Of a stretch of DNA of 64,000 bases, positions 34,851-44,439 are shown piece after piece. The position numbers and the translations under genes were made by a program. Source of the stretch: Pseudodesulfovibrio cashew (GTDB taxonomy: Bacteria; Desulfobacterota; Desulfovibrionia; Desulfovibrionales; Desulfovibrionaceae); NCBI RefSeq assembly GCF_009762795.1, contig NZ_CP046400.1:2953501-3017500 (forward strand), read 5' to 3'. Below the pieces are notes generated by a model, which ran no database searches, was not told the origin of the DNA, and saw nothing but the letters and a program-made list of their open reading frames with translations. How positions within the stretch are numbered: the first letter of the stretch is position 1; every line of letters starts with the position of its first letter.

Positions 34851-36170
34851 TTGAAAAGGCTGTTTGCATATACCGTCGCCGGACTTGCCGTTCTGGCCGT
34901 CGTTCTTCTGGGACCAGGGGCTTCATTTGCGCAGGAACGCAATCTCGATCTTGACGCGCTGTTGGAAGAGCTTGTCCAAACGCATGACCGTATCAAGGCT
35001 TCGGAATCCCAGCTTGAATCCATGCGTCACCAGTACGAGGGGACACGCGGCGGCTGGATGCCGAGTGTGGATCTGAGCGCTGAGGGCGGCCAGGAGAATA
35101 TCAGCAAACCCAGAGAATCGGAAACGCAGATGTCGCGCAACGAGCAGACTCTGAGCGCCCGGCAGCTCCTCTACGATTTCGGCGGGGTTTCCGGTAAGAT
35201 CGATTCCGCCGCCGGGCGTGTTGGGGAGTCCGAGTCCCGTCTGGCACAGGTTCGTCAGCAGATCATGGCCGAAGGCATCATCGCCTATCTTCGCGTCATT
35301 CGCTCCAGAGAGCTGGTCAAGTATGCCTTCCGTTCGGAGGAGAGCATCCGGGAATTGTCCGGCATGCAGGAAGTTCTCGTTGAGCGGGGCGCCGGCTATT
35401 CCTATGAGGAGCTTCAAGTCAAGGGCCAACTGGCCGGAGCCCAAGCCTACCGGGTGACCCAGCAGCGAGAACTCAAGACTGCAGTCAACAATTTCAAGTC
35501 GGTGTTCGGCTTCGCTCCCACGGACGAGGAGATCAAGCGACTGCACTCCGTGCCCGTTCCCCGCAAGTACATGCCCGGCAGCGTCGAGGAGGCCGTGGCC
35601 GTGGCCTACGAAAACAATCCGCTGCTATTGGAAGTCAAACACTCCATGGATCGCCTTGAGGGCGATCTGCGCACTTCCGAATCCCGCTACTACCCCAAAT
35701 TCGATGCGGTGCTCGAAGCCGAGCGCATGGAAAACGACCAGGCCAATGCCGGGGTGCGCACCGAACAACGGGCCACACTGGAAATGAATTACAATCTTTT
35801 CTCCGGGTTCCAGGACCTGGAAGGGGTCCGGGCGGTCAAGTCCGACATGAACGGCGCGCAGCGGACCTTGCAGGATCGCCAGCGCACGGTGGAGGAAGCC
35901 GTGCGCAACGCCTGGCTTGAACTGACCACCCTGAGGCAGAATTCCGAATTGTATGAAACCCGGGCCAATATCACCTGGGAATTTCTCGGACTGGTCAAAA
36001 AGAAAAAGGCGATGGGCGAGGACGTACGGCTGCTGGATATCCTGGTGGGTGAACGCGACTACATCAGCGCAATCAGCGCCAAGATCGCCACGGATATCGA
36101 TACGATTATTGCCGGATACACCCTGTTGTACCAGATGGGGCTCATCACCAAGGACATCACGGAAATGTAA
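34851..36170 (+). CDS. TolC family outer-membrane channel of a type I secretion system
   Basis: This is a 439-residue protein. The signal peptide covers residues 1-25 (hydrophobic core then GASFAQ). The rest is rich in long amphipathic helices with two internal halves, typical of TolC/LapE-like outer-membrane efflux proteins; SARQLLYDFGGVSGKI and LEMNYNLFSGFQDLEGV are the repeated beta-hairpin regions. The TTG start at 34851 follows GGGAG at good spacing. It is the first of three genes (TolC, ABC ATPase, HlyD) encoding a full export apparatus. The leader contains TATGTACATA at 34825 and a second TATGTAC at 34756. Confidence 0.9.
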   Translation: MKRLFAYTVAGLAVLAVVLLGPGASFAQERNLDLDALLEELVQTHDRIKASESQLESMRHQYEGTRGGWMPSVDLSAEGGQENISKPRESETQMSRNEQTLSARQLLYDFGGVSGKIDSAAGRVGESESRLAQVRQQIMAEGIIAYLRVIRSRELVKYAFRSEESIRELSGMQEVLVERGAGYSYEELQVKGQLAGAQAYRVTQQRELKTAVNNFKSVFGFAPTDEEIKRLHSVPVPRKYMPGSVEEAVAVAYENNPLLLEVKHSMDRLEGDLRTSESRYYPKFDAVLEAERMENDQANAGVRTEQRATLEMNYNLFSGFQDLEGVRAVKSDMNGAQRTLQDRQRTVEEAVRNAWLELTTLRQNSELYETRANITWEFLGLVKKKKAMGEDVRLLDILVGERDYISAISAKIATDIDTIIAGYTLLYQMGLITKDITEM

Positions 36171-36213
36171 GCGCGGGGCACGGCCCTCGGGCGAGTCCGC
36201 GGGAGAAGCCGGC

Positions 36214-37905
36214 ATGAACGAGCTATTCAGACGTCTGTTTCGAATCAAGTCCCTTGCGGCGGAGATTATCGCCGCCTCCTTCTTTGTCAATATTCTGTTC
36301 CTCGCTTCGCCCATCTTCGTCATTCAAATTCTCAGCCGCTACATCGGCTATGGGTTTGACGGAACCCTGTATACCCTGACGGCAGGCATGCTCATTGCCC
36401 TTCTGTTGGGCATGGGTTTTTCCGTAATCCGGACTCGGATGTGCGCGGAAGTCAGCCGCGAGCCCGATCGCCAGCTTCAGGAAGCGGTGCTGCGATCTCT
36501 TTGCGAACTCAAGGCCCAGGCCCTGGGACGCCTTCCCGAGTCCAGAATTCAGGAGATCATGGCCGCGCCGCAAATGGTCCAGTCCGCGTATGAGGCTTCC
36601 AGAATCGCCTCGGTGCTGGATATGCCGTTCTTCGTTCTTTTCGTTCTGGCCGTGTTTGTGCTCAGCCCGCTGCTGGCCGTGATAACCCTGCTGGCCGTGG
36701 TCATGCAGCTTGTTTCCGGCAAGCTTTCCATGCGCAGTCTGAGCCGGGCCGATCATGCCTACCGGGAAGAGATGGTGCACCACCGGGGCAGCGTAGTTTC
36801 CGCTATCCATGGAGTGGAGACGGTCAGAGCGCACGGCGGCGGGCACTTTCTGCGTGGGTTATGGGAACGGCAGGTCGTCGGTCTGGCAGCCTTCAAGGAG
36901 GCGATTCTCGTCCGCAGAAGTTGGTCCCTTGCGATCGCTCAACTGCTGAGCTCCCTGCTCAAGGTGGCCGTGTATGCGGTGGGCGCGAAATTGGTCATCA
37001 TGGGGGAGCTGTCCGTAGGCTCGCTCATCGGTGTGTCCATCCTCTCTGCAAAGGCGTTGCAGATCGCCACCAGCTTCATGCAGACTCTGGAACTGATGGG
37101 CAAGTCTGATGAAGCCATGGACAAGATCCGCGAATTTCTCAAGCTGCCGAGAGAGGACGCAAGCGGCACGGCCCTGAATCGATTCTCCGGGAAACTGGAA
37201 TTTCGCGATGTGAGCATGGGGTTTGCCGGGGCCGCGAGCCCACTTTTTGAATCCTTGAACCATAGCGTGCTTCCCGGAGCTGTGGTGGGGATTCTCGGCG
37301 GCAATGGCGCTGGCAAGACCACCTTGGCCCGACTGCTTGTCGGGCTGGTGGAACTCGTGCGTGGTCAAATTCTGGCCGATGGGGTGGACTTGCGGCAACT
37401 GGCCTCGGAGTGGTGGCGGGGGCAGGTCATGTACATGCCCCAGGAGCCTACATTTCTGAACGGTACCATCCGGGATAACATCACGATGGGCAACCCGGAT
37501 ATAGAGAACGACCGGCTCAATGAAATTATCAGGCTGACGGATCTGCGCCGCTTCCTGGACTCTACGTCCAAGGGCATGGAGACAGTCATGGAAGAAGGAG
37601 GGCGCAGTCTTCCCGTTGGCATCCGCAAACGGCTTGCCCTGGCTCGCGCTCTGGCCATGCAGGGACGATTGGCGGTTTTTGACGAGCCTACCGAAGGATT
37701 GGACAAGGACGGCTGTGAGGCTGTGTCTCGAGTCATGGCCGGTTTGATCCGGGACGGCGTAACCCTGGTGGTTGTGTCGCGTGATCCTCTCGTTGCCAAG
37801 ACTTTTACTACGCTCATCGATCTGGATTCGAAGCCCATTCCCCGTATCGGACTCGTCCAAAAGGCGGACAAGGTCCGCCAGCTTGAAACTTCAGCAAAGG
37901 CATAG
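36214..37905 (+). CDS. Type I secretion permease/ATPase (LapB/PrtD-like)
   Basis: This 563-residue inner-membrane exporter half has a six-helix membrane domain (about 15-300) with no C39-like domain at the N-terminus, so it starts directly with IKSLAAEIIAASFFVN. The ATPase domain has Walker A GGNGAGKTT near 366 and Walker B LAVFDEPTEGLD. The signature, normally LSGGQ, reads LPVGI (SLPVGIRKRLALARAL), an odd loss. The ATG at 36214 follows GGGAGAAG, 43 bases after the tolC stop, and it ends 6 bases before hlyD. Substrates of such systems are large RTX or adhesin proteins; none is encoded adjacent. Confidence 0.9.
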   Translation: MNELFRRLFRIKSLAAEIIAASFFVNILFLASPIFVIQILSRYIGYGFDGTLYTLTAGMLIALLLGMGFSVIRTRMCAEVSREPDRQLQEAVLRSLCELKAQALGRLPESRIQEIMAAPQMVQSAYEASRIASVLDMPFFVLFVLAVFVLSPLLAVITLLAVVMQLVSGKLSMRSLSRADHAYREEMVHHRGSVVSAIHGVETVRAHGGGHFLRGLWERQVVGLAAFKEAILVRRSWSLAIAQLLSSLLKVAVYAVGAKLVIMGELSVGSLIGVSILSAKALQIATSFMQTLELMGKSDEAMDKIREFLKLPREDASGTALNRFSGKLEFRDVSMGFAGAASPLFESLNHSVLPGAVVGILGGNGAGKTTLARLLVGLVELVRGQILADGVDLRQLASEWWRGQVMYMPQEPTFLNGTIRDNITMGNPDIENDRLNEIIRLTDLRRFLDSTSKGMETVMEEGGRSLPVGIRKRLALARALAMQGRLAVFDEPTEGLDKDGCEAVSRVMAGLIRDGVTLVVVSRDPLVAKTFTTLIDLDSKPIPRIGLVQKADKVRQLETSAKA

Positions 37906-37911
37906 GCGGAG

Positions 37912-39249
37912 ATGGCAGTGCAAGACGAAATCCGTTCCGTCAAGTGGACGACCCGTGCGTTCTTTTATCTGTGTGCGGCCTTTTGCGTCAGCTTTTTCAT
38001 CTGGGCGGCGGTTTCCCCGCTGGATATCGTCAGCAACGCCATGGGCGAAGTGGTTCCCAGTTCCAAGGTGAAGCGGATCCAGCACCTGGAAGGCGGCATT
38101 GTCCGTGCCCTCAAGGTTCGTGAGGGTGACACGGTCACCGTTGATCAGCCCCTGATCGAACTGGAGGCCACAGCCAGTGATTCAACCGTGGAGGAGCTCA
38201 ACGTTCGGGTGGCATCCCTGAAGGTTGAAATGCTGCGTCTGGAAGCCGAATCCCGTTGGTTTGACGGCGGAGGCAAGGAGTCTGTTTCTCCAATGGCCGT
38301 TGATCCGTTCGAAGTAACGCCTGTTTTCCCGGGCGAACTTGGCAAGGATGCTCCGGACATGGTGGCCCAGGCGAAGGAGCTGTATAACGCCCGACGGGAA
38401 CGGTTCGTGAACGACATCAAGGCGCAAGAGGAGCAGATCAAGCAGCGGCAGCAGGACATTAAGGAAATTACGGCCCGTATCCGCAACCAGCAGCAGAACC
38501 TCAAATACGTGCGCGAGCAGATCAAAATCAGTGAAGGGTTGCTCAAGGACAAGCTTACCACGCGGTACAAGCATTTGGGATTTCTTAAGGAAGAATCTTC
38601 GCTGGTCAGCCGTATTGAAGAGGACCGGGCAGCCTTGGACAGGTCCCGCTCCATGCTTTCATCCGCCCGGGAAGCCCTGGCCCAGATTTCCAACCAGTTT
38701 CATGAGCAGGTGCAGTCCGACCTGCGCAGGGCGCGGCGCGAGTTGCTGGAGTTTTCCCAGCGCCTGCGCAAAATGTCAGACAGCCTGCAACGGACTGTTA
38801 TCAGGTCGCCTGCCAACGGCATCGTCAAGACCGTGTATATCATGGGCGAGGGTGAGGTTGTCCAGCCCGGCATGACCGTGCTCGACATAGTACCTGCGGA
38901 TGACAAGCTGGTCATCGAGGCCCACCTGCCGCTGGGTGACATCGGTTATGTCCAGGTAGGGCAGCCCGCATCGGTCCGGCTGGCTACCGGAGACGCGCGC
39001 ATGTTCGGCAATTTGACTGGCAGCGTCAGGCGAATCAGTCCGGACGCTATCACCACGCCCGAGGGAGGGACGTATTACCGGGTTCTCGTGGAGACCGAGA
39101 GCGATCACTTCCAGAAGGGAAGCCGGAAGTATCAGCTCTATCCGGGCATGCGTCTGCTGGTGGCCATCAAGACCGGTGAGCGAACCGTCATGGAATATCT
39201 TGTCTATCCCTATTTTGACACGCTCTATCACGGGTTGCATGAACGGTAG
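37912..39249 (+). CDS. HlyD family periplasmic adaptor of the type I secretion system
   Basis: This 445-residue membrane-fusion protein has one transmembrane helix (about 17-37), the conserved HLEGGIVRALKVREGD lipoyl half-motif, a long coiled coil (150-290) rich in Glu, Gln and Arg, then the second lipoyl half and beta-barrel with VIRSPANGIVKTVY and PGMTVLDIVPADDKLVIEAHL. It bridges the inner-membrane exporter and the TolC channel. The ATG follows GGCGGAG with a 6-base gap. An intrinsic terminator follows, marking the end of the operon. Confidence 0.93.
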   Translation: MAVQDEIRSVKWTTRAFFYLCAAFCVSFFIWAAVSPLDIVSNAMGEVVPSSKVKRIQHLEGGIVRALKVREGDTVTVDQPLIELEATASDSTVEELNVRVASLKVEMLRLEAESRWFDGGGKESVSPMAVDPFEVTPVFPGELGKDAPDMVAQAKELYNARRERFVNDIKAQEEQIKQRQQDIKEITARIRNQQQNLKYVREQIKISEGLLKDKLTTRYKHLGFLKEESSLVSRIEEDRAALDRSRSMLSSAREALAQISNQFHEQVQSDLRRARRELLEFSQRLRKMSDSLQRTVIRSPANGIVKTVYIMGEGEVVQPGMTVLDIVPADDKLVIEAHLPLGDIGYVQVGQPASVRLATGDARMFGNLTGSVRRISPDAITTPEGGTYYRVLVETESDHFQKGSRKYQLYPGMRLLVAIKTGERTVMEYLVYPYFDTLYHGLHER

Positions 39250-39272
39250 TCGTTTGCACCGTATGAATTTTG

Positions 39273-39297
39273 AAGGGGCGTTTCGCCCCTTTTTTTA
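39273..39297 (+). terminator. Intrinsic terminator after the type I secretion operon
   Basis: AGGGGCG and CGCCCCT pair around TTT with a following T-run. A-rich sequence on the far side means it may also serve the convergent TauE gene. Confidence 0.9.
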
Positions 39298-39302
39298 TGC
39301 CG

Positions 39303-40025
39303 TTACATGTTCTTGAGAATCATCATGATTCCTAGGAGAAGGACCAGGATAACTGCCAAGCGGCGGTAGCCCTGGTCGGAAATGCGTGTGTATGCATAGG
39401 TCCCGCCCAGCACGCCCACAGCCAAGGCCGGAACCGAGACAGCAACGAAATGCAGCAACTCGCCGGTAATCATCCCCGCAGAGCCCTGGGCGATAAGGGT
39501 GATTACGCCGCTGATGAGGAAATAGGAAGAGAGAGTCGCCTTGGCTTGGTCCTTGGACCACGGCTGCATGGCCGAATAGATGATTACCGGAGGACCACCT
39601 ACGCCCATGCTGCCAGTCAGTACACCGGATGTCAGCCCCGCCGCCAGCGTGATCGGTAGGCCGAGCTTTTGGGGACGTGGTGTAACCAGGAGTTGGTATG
39701 AGGTGAACGCAATCATGATCGTACCGACGAGTATGGCCAGGTTTTCCGGGGCCACATGTTCAAGGATAAGGATTCCGGCCGGAATCCCCGGCAGGGTGGC
39801 GGCGAGCCATAACATCACTGTTTTACTCCTTATGGAGCGCCTCAATTGGATGGTCAGAGTGAAGTTGATGAGCTGGGCTAGCAGGATGATCAACGGGACG
39901 ATGAGCTTGATGGGCAGGAACAGGCTTAACAGCGGCAGGGAGATTAGCCCGAAGCCGAATCCGGTTAATCCCTGGAGAAAGCCGGCGGCCAGGACAATGG
40001 ATGTGAGGGCAAGGAGTTCATTCAT
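39303..40025 (-). CDS. TauE/SafE family sulfite/sulfoacetate-type exporter
   Basis: This 240-residue membrane protein has about eight helices. The motifs AGFLQGLTGFGFGLISLPLL at the start and GLTSGVLTGSMGVGGPPVIIY in the middle are the duplicated signature of the family, which exports organosulfur or sulfite anions. The exact anion is unknown. It is transcribed divergently from the ferredoxin gene, and its end meets the secretion-operon terminator. Such transporters fit sulfur metabolism but the assignment is by family only. Confidence 0.9.
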   Translation of the reverse strand: MNELLALTSIVLAAGFLQGLTGFGFGLISLPLLSLFLPIKLIVPLIILLAQLINFTLTIQLRRSIRSKTVMLWLAATLPGIPAGILILEHVAPENLAILVGTIMIAFTSYQLLVTPRPQKLGLPITLAAGLTSGVLTGSMGVGGPPVIIYSAMQPWSKDQAKATLSSYFLISGVITLIAQGSAGMITGELLHFVAVSVPALAVGVLGGTYAYTRISDQGYRRLAVILVLLLGIMMILKNM

Positions 40026-40076
40026 GGGAGTGATTAACTGTCATGGAATACTGCTGTCGAAGTTAGCATAAAAACG

Positions 40077-40106
40077 TTGCAACCAAAACGCGAGAAGAGC
40101 TATAGT
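40077..40106 (+). promoter_or_regulatory. Probable sigma-70 promoter for the ferredoxin gene
   Basis: TTGCAA at 40077-40082 and TATAGT at 40101-40106 are separated by 18 bases. The expected transcript start is near 40113, giving a leader of about 50 bases with AGGAGG before the ATG. Confidence 0.5.
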
Positions 40107-40140
40107 CCCAACAAACCGGTGTGGAGTTTTTCTCTATTAG

Positions 40141-40344
<204 letters not shown>

Positions 40345-40367
40345 TTCCGTTTTTCTGGAACAATAAC

Positions 40368-40392
40368 AGGCCGCTTTTGCGGCCTTTTTTTT
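40368..40392 (+). terminator. Intrinsic terminator after the ferredoxin gene
   Basis: AGGCCGC and GCGGCCT form a 7-bp stem with loop TTTT, followed by at least seven T. Confidence 0.93.
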
Positions 40393-40459
40393 GTGAAGGT
40401 TGCAGAGATGTCTTTTCCCGCTCTGACTCTCAGGTCAGCATCTTCTGAGTGTGAAGCGA

Positions 40460-40909
40460 CTATTGCCGTTTGGCGAAGAGGGCGCGGAGTTTCTCGACCC
40501 GTTCACGATTGACGTTGAAATCGGTGTACCCCAGGCGTGAGGCCGAACGGATCTGAATCTCGCCATTGGCTTCGTCATAATAGCACTCGAGGTCGTCGAC
40601 GAATCGCCAGACCCGGCTGGTGAATTCAGCTCGGAGATAATTCCCTTTCAATTCGACCACGTTGCCGCCGAACATGGATTCGATGGTGTTGGCCAGGTCG
40701 ACCATTACAACTTCCTTGAGGCCGTGGGCCGGGATGGGGGCAATCTTGTGCGCATCGTCGGTGGCTTGGGAGGAAACGCAGTTGTCTGATCCGGGGCAGG
40801 GCGCGAGTTGTCCGTTTCGTACCCCAAGATTGCCGGGAGTGCTGCCGGAACAGCCGGTGAGCAGGAGCAGGAGCATTGTGGCGACCGTAAGAAGGATGAT
40901 GTATTTCAT
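40460..40909 (-). CDS. DUF1499 family lipoprotein
   Basis: This 149-residue precursor has a lipoprotein signal peptide (LLLLTGCSGS; lipid Cys at about residue 20). The mature part has the DUF1499 motif CPGSDNCVSSQATD near the N-terminus and YYDEANGEIQIRSASRLGYTDFNVNRERVEKLR at the end, given here in pieces: YYDEANGEIQIRSASRLG then YTDFNVNRER. The function of the family is unknown. I chose the ATG at 40909 because the signal peptide begins there; an in-frame start 12 codons upstream has no better support. Confidence 0.85.
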   Translation of the reverse strand: MKYIILLTVATMLLLLLTGCSGSTPGNLGVRNGQLAPCPGSDNCVSSQATDDAHKIAPIPAHGLKEVVMVDLANTIESMFGGNVVELKGNYLRAEFTSRVWRFVDDLECYYDEANGEIQIRSASRLGYTDFNVNRERVEKLRALFAKRQ

Positions 40910-40970
40910 ACTTTGCACGGTAGGGCCAAGAGCGTGGAAGGGCAACCGTTTTTTGTCGGTCCGGATGAGT

Positions 40971-41858
40971 CTAGCGCAGTCTCGTGGCCATGAATACGCC
41001 CAGAAAGATGAGGACGAACCCGGCCAAGTGGGCGAACGTGATGGGCTGGCCCAGGATAAAGTAGGCCGCCACGCCGCTGAAGACCGGCATGAAGTACTGG
41101 AACAGTGAAGCCGTTCCAGGTCCGATGATCCTTACGGCGTTGTTCCAGAGGAAGAACGCGGCCAGGGAAGCACCGAGGCCTAGATAGAGCACAGCTCCGG
41201 CAATGGGCCAGCTCATGGACCACGCGGCTGCCGTCTGCTGCTCTATAAATGCGGCCGGGATGAGCGGAATGGCCCCGATGAAAAAGGTTGTCCCCAGATA
41301 CGAGAGCGGATCAATATCCGAGGGCATCTTCTTGACCAGGATGGAGTAGACTGCCCAAAGCAATCCGGCAAGCAGCATCCATATGTCGCCGACGCGGAAA
41401 GTCATGGCCAGGAGTATTTCCAGGTCGCCGCGTGTGGCGATGGTCAACATGCCGCAGATGGCGATGAGCAACCCGGCTGCGCGAGCCCTGCTGATGCCCT
41501 CGCCCAGAAATATTCTCGAAAGGATGACCACGAAGACCGGAGTCGAGGAGGCGAAGAGGGCCATGTTGGTGGTGTCCGTGGTTCGCGCGCTGACATAGAC
41601 AAGGGTGTTGAAGAGCGTGACACCGGTAATCGACGCAACCAGGATTTGCCAGCGATGCGCCATGATGGCCGGCAGATCGCGATGGATACGTTTCCAACAG
41701 AAGGGAAGAAAGATGATTGCGGCCGTCACCCAGCGTAATGCGGCCAGTGTGATGGGTGGCAGCGAGTGGACAAAGCCGCTGGCAATGACGAAATTGCCCG
41801 ACCAGATGGAAACAGCGATCAGGGCGAACAAGAGACCGAGGGAGCGGGGCTGTTGCAT
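40971..41858 (-). CDS. EamA/DMT family transporter
   Basis: This inner-membrane exporter of about 295 residues has ten helices in two EamA repeats: SIWSGNFVIASGFVH ... AALRWVTAAIIFLPF in the first and GLLWAVYSILVKKMP ... AHLAGFVLIFLGVF in the second. Family members export metabolites or drugs; substrate unknown. The start is uncertain: ATG at 41858 puts the first helix near the N-terminus as usual; ATG at 41873 and TTG at 41897 are alternatives, none with a convincing ribosome binding site. Confidence 0.88.
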   Translation of the reverse strand: MQQPRSLGLLFALIAVSIWSGNFVIASGFVHSLPPITLAALRWVTAAIIFLPFCWKRIHRDLPAIMAHRWQILVASITGVTLFNTLVYVSARTTDTTNMALFASSTPVFVVILSRIFLGEGISRARAAGLLIAICGMLTIATRGDLEILLAMTFRVGDIWMLLAGLLWAVYSILVKKMPSDIDPLSYLGTTFFIGAIPLIPAAFIEQQTAAAWSMSWPIAGAVLYLGLGASLAAFFLWNNAVRIIGPGTASLFQYFMPVFSGVAAYFILGQPITFAHLAGFVLIFLGVFMATRLR

Positions 41859-41959
41859 GGTGTGAAGGACCATGGACGAACCCGGTCCGAATGGCAACCC
41901 CTTGGTGGAAAGAAATCGGTTGGCTCACTGGAAGTGCGAAGGCATTAATGCAAATGAAA

Positions 41960-41985
41960 GGCGGCCCTTCCGTGGAAGAGCCGCC
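41960..41985 (-). terminator. Terminator-like hairpin after the chemoreceptor gene (minus strand)
   Basis: GGCGGC-CTTCC and GGAAG-GCCGCC pair with one mismatch. On the minus strand it is followed by TTTCATTTG, a weak T-run, 27 bases past the chemoreceptor stop. Confidence 0.6.
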
Positions 41986-42011
41986 AAGGTGCCGGATGTT
42001 GAAGCAAGAGG

Positions 42012-44036
42012 TTAGAAGCGTTCAAAAGCGTCGTCATCCATTTCCAGGGCGAGCCCGGTTTGCTTCGGTTCCTTTTCGATGGGGATCGGGGAAGCCTGAG
42101 TCGCCTTTTCTCTCGTCATGGGTGCAACCATTGTCCTTCCAAGCTTGAAAAAGGCCATGGTCTGCTTGAGGAGCGTGGCTTGGGAGGCCAGCTCTTCTGC
42201 CGTGGAGGCGATTTCCTCTGAAGAGCCTGCGTTGGATTGGACGACGCTATCCAGTTGCTGCAAAGCAGCATTGATCTCGGAAGCGCCGACATTCTGCTCA
42301 CTGCTTGCGGCCGTGATCTCCTGTACGAGTTCAGCGGTCTTCTCAATGTTCGGGACGATGGAATTAAGCATTTCTCCAGCTTCGTTGGCCACTTCCATTG
42401 ATTCCGTGGACAGTTCGCTGATTTCGTTGGCTGCCTGGCCCGACTTTTCCGCCAGCTTTCGTACTTCGGCGGCGACTACCGCAAAGCCCTTGCCGTGTTC
42501 TCCTGCCCGCGCGGCTTCGATTGCCGCGTTCAGCGCCAGCAGATTTGTCTGCCTGGCGATTTCTTCGATGATATTGATCTTTTCGGCGATCAGAGACATG
42601 GAGTCTCTGGTCTTGCGAACGGCTTCGCCGCCCTTGCGGGCCTCTTCGGCGGTCTTCCGGGCAATGGATTCGGTTGTGCCAGAATTGTCCGTGTTCTGGC
42701 TGATGCTTGAGGTCATCTCCTCCATGGAGGAAGAGACCTCTTCCACGGCGGAGGCCTGTTCCGTAGCTCCCTGACTGAGAGCCTGGGATGAGCTGGCCAG
42801 TTCTTCGCTGCCCGCCGCAACCATGGTGCTTGCGTTTTGTACTTCAAGGACAATGCCGCTCAGCTTCTCTATCATGCTCCTGATGGCGTCGGCCAGTTGG
42901 CCGATCTCGTCGTTACGCCTAACGTCGAGCTTGACAGAGAAGTCTCCCTGCGAAAGGGCTGTGGATACTTGGGCGCTTTGCTTCATGACATTGGCTATGC
43001 GCGTTGCGACGACCAGGGTAGTAATGACGGAAAGAATAATGAACAGTATGGTTGCCAGGACGTAGATGAGGATCGTTCTGTTAATGATGTTGTCCAGATC
43101 TTCAAGCCGTCTCTCAACGCGAGACATTTCCATATCGCCGAGCTTGTCGACGCTGTCGCGCATGGTGGAAAAGCGTTCACCGCTTTCCTGCAGCAAGGAT
43201 ATCTTGCGCAGATTTTTCTCTACATTGGCCCGCGTCAGTTCCACCACCTGGTCGCTATTTCCCTGCCACGCGGAGAAGAGCCTGAGGAAATCGCTCTTTA
43301 ATGTCGAAGCCTTTCCTCCTACTATGTCACAACCGGAAACGACCCTTTCCCTGGTCTGACCAACGTTCTCGACGAAGGAGTTTGAAAGCTTGATTACGGT
43401 TTCGATGTCCTTGGCCCTGGTTATGAGCAATTGAGCCACATAGGCCTGATAGGCGTCTCGGTCTGCATTGAGAACCTTGGAAAGAGCTTCCTCCAAACGC
43501 ACGCGACGGGTTGGGTCGAGGTATTGGTCTCGCAATTCACCGTCAATCATTTCTCCAAGATTGTTGACTACATCGCGCATGGCGTCGAACGAATCCAGCG
43601 CCTTTTTTTCGGCTTGGTCTCGCATTTGATTGCTTGCCAGCGTTTCGTTGGACAGGGAGACGATTTCCTCGTTCCTCCTTTTCCACTCGGCGTACCCTGC
43701 CTTGAAGCTATCGAGGTTAGAGGCCATTTCCGGAGTGAAATTTTCGGCTGGGCCCATAATGCGTTCCCAGGTCTGCGTCAGGTTTTCCTCGCTATCTTTT
43801 TGGGCGCCTTGCAATTCTTCTTGAGAATCCGCTTTCAGCACATGCATTATGGCCACTTGCGCCTGGTAGGCATCGCGGTCGGCGGCGTTCATGGTGGCAC
43901 GGTCGAGGTGAAGGGAATTCACCTCACTCATTGCGCTATTAATATTGTAGAAACTGGATAATCCTACCCCGAAAATAATGACAATTGCGGCTATGGGCAG
44001 GCTTACCATCAACAGCAACTTCCATTTAATGCTCAT
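42012..44036 (-). CDS. Methyl-accepting chemotaxis protein
   Basis: This is a 674-residue transmembrane receptor. TM1 is about 7-28, a helical periplasmic ligand domain of about 290 residues follows (four-helix-bundle type, possibly a double unit since it is long), TM2 about 322-345, HAMP 345-395, then a long coiled signalling domain. The hairpin tip carries [20 protein letters not shown] and [15 protein letters not shown], the invariant CheA/CheW-contact sequence, with Glu/Gln-rich methylation helices either side. The tail ends DDDAFERF. Signals sensed cannot be inferred. Monocistronic. Confidence 0.95.
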   Translation of the reverse strand: MSIKWKLLLMVSLPIAAIVIIFGVGLSSFYNINSAMSEVNSLHLDRATMNAADRDAYQAQVAIMHVLKADSQEELQGAQKDSEENLTQTWERIMGPAENFTPEMASNLDSFKAGYAEWKRRNEEIVSLSNETLASNQMRDQAEKKALDSFDAMRDVVNNLGEMIDGELRDQYLDPTRRVRLEEALSKVLNADRDAYQAYVAQLLITRAKDIETVIKLSNSFVENVGQTRERVVSGCDIVGGKASTLKSDFLRLFSAWQGNSDQVVELTRANVEKNLRKISLLQESGERFSTMRDSVDKLGDMEMSRVERRLEDLDNIINRTILIYVLATILFIILSVITTLVVATRIANVMKQSAQVSTALSQGDFSVKLDVRRNDEIGQLADAIRSMIEKLSGIVLEVQNASTMVAAGSEELASSSQALSQGATEQASAVEEVSSSMEEMTSSISQNTDNSGTTESIARKTAEEARKGGEAVRKTRDSMSLIAEKINIIEEIARQTNLLALNAAIEAARAGEHGKGFAVVAAEVRKLAEKSGQAANEISELSTESMEVANEAGEMLNSIVPNIEKTAELVQEITAASSEQNVGASEINAALQQLDSVVQSNAGSSEEIASTAEELASQATLLKQTMAFFKLGRTMVAPMTREKATQASPIPIEKEPKQTGLALEMDDDAFERF

Positions 44037-44439
44037 TATTCCTCCGAGGGTAAAATTATTGAGTAGGCAAAAGATAATCTCATATTGAAGCCTGATACAA
44101 TGATATTCTCAATACCAGCAGGTCGTTTTTTTAAATGAAGGCGGCAAGGATTGCCGAACTCTTAATTGCACCATACATCCGGTAGGCGTCATTCCCTGAG
44201 GCCGAAGAGCGTTGCCAGCGCGGGGAGTGCATTTAAAGCACATATTAACTTATCTTGATTATGAACTTTTTGTCATCTTTTTCGTCTGAGGACATTGCGA
44301 AGAACTATCCATCTTAATGTTTCTTAATAAAATTATTCAATATTTTTGGGATGTCCGGCCCATGCTTTGCTGCCTTGAATGCGGAGTTGCATAGGGCAAT
44401 TCTTGCCATTTTGGCGCGTTAACGTGAAAGGAGGGCATC
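44037..44439. other. Intergenic region between the chemoreceptor and EF-hand genes
   Basis: This 403-base divergent gap is AT-rich in parts. It holds a small hairpin (CGGCAA-GGA-TTGCCG, 44151-44165) and an AT-rich tract near 44290-44345. No coding frame is supported. Promoters for both flanking genes must lie here, but I could not assign them with confidence; a sigma-54-like candidate near 44380 has the wrong spacing. Confidence 0.4.

Noticed and set aside
44370..44400. Sigma-54-like -24/-12 element before the EF-hand gene
   Set aside because: GG and GC are separated by 8 bases and the consensus needs 10.
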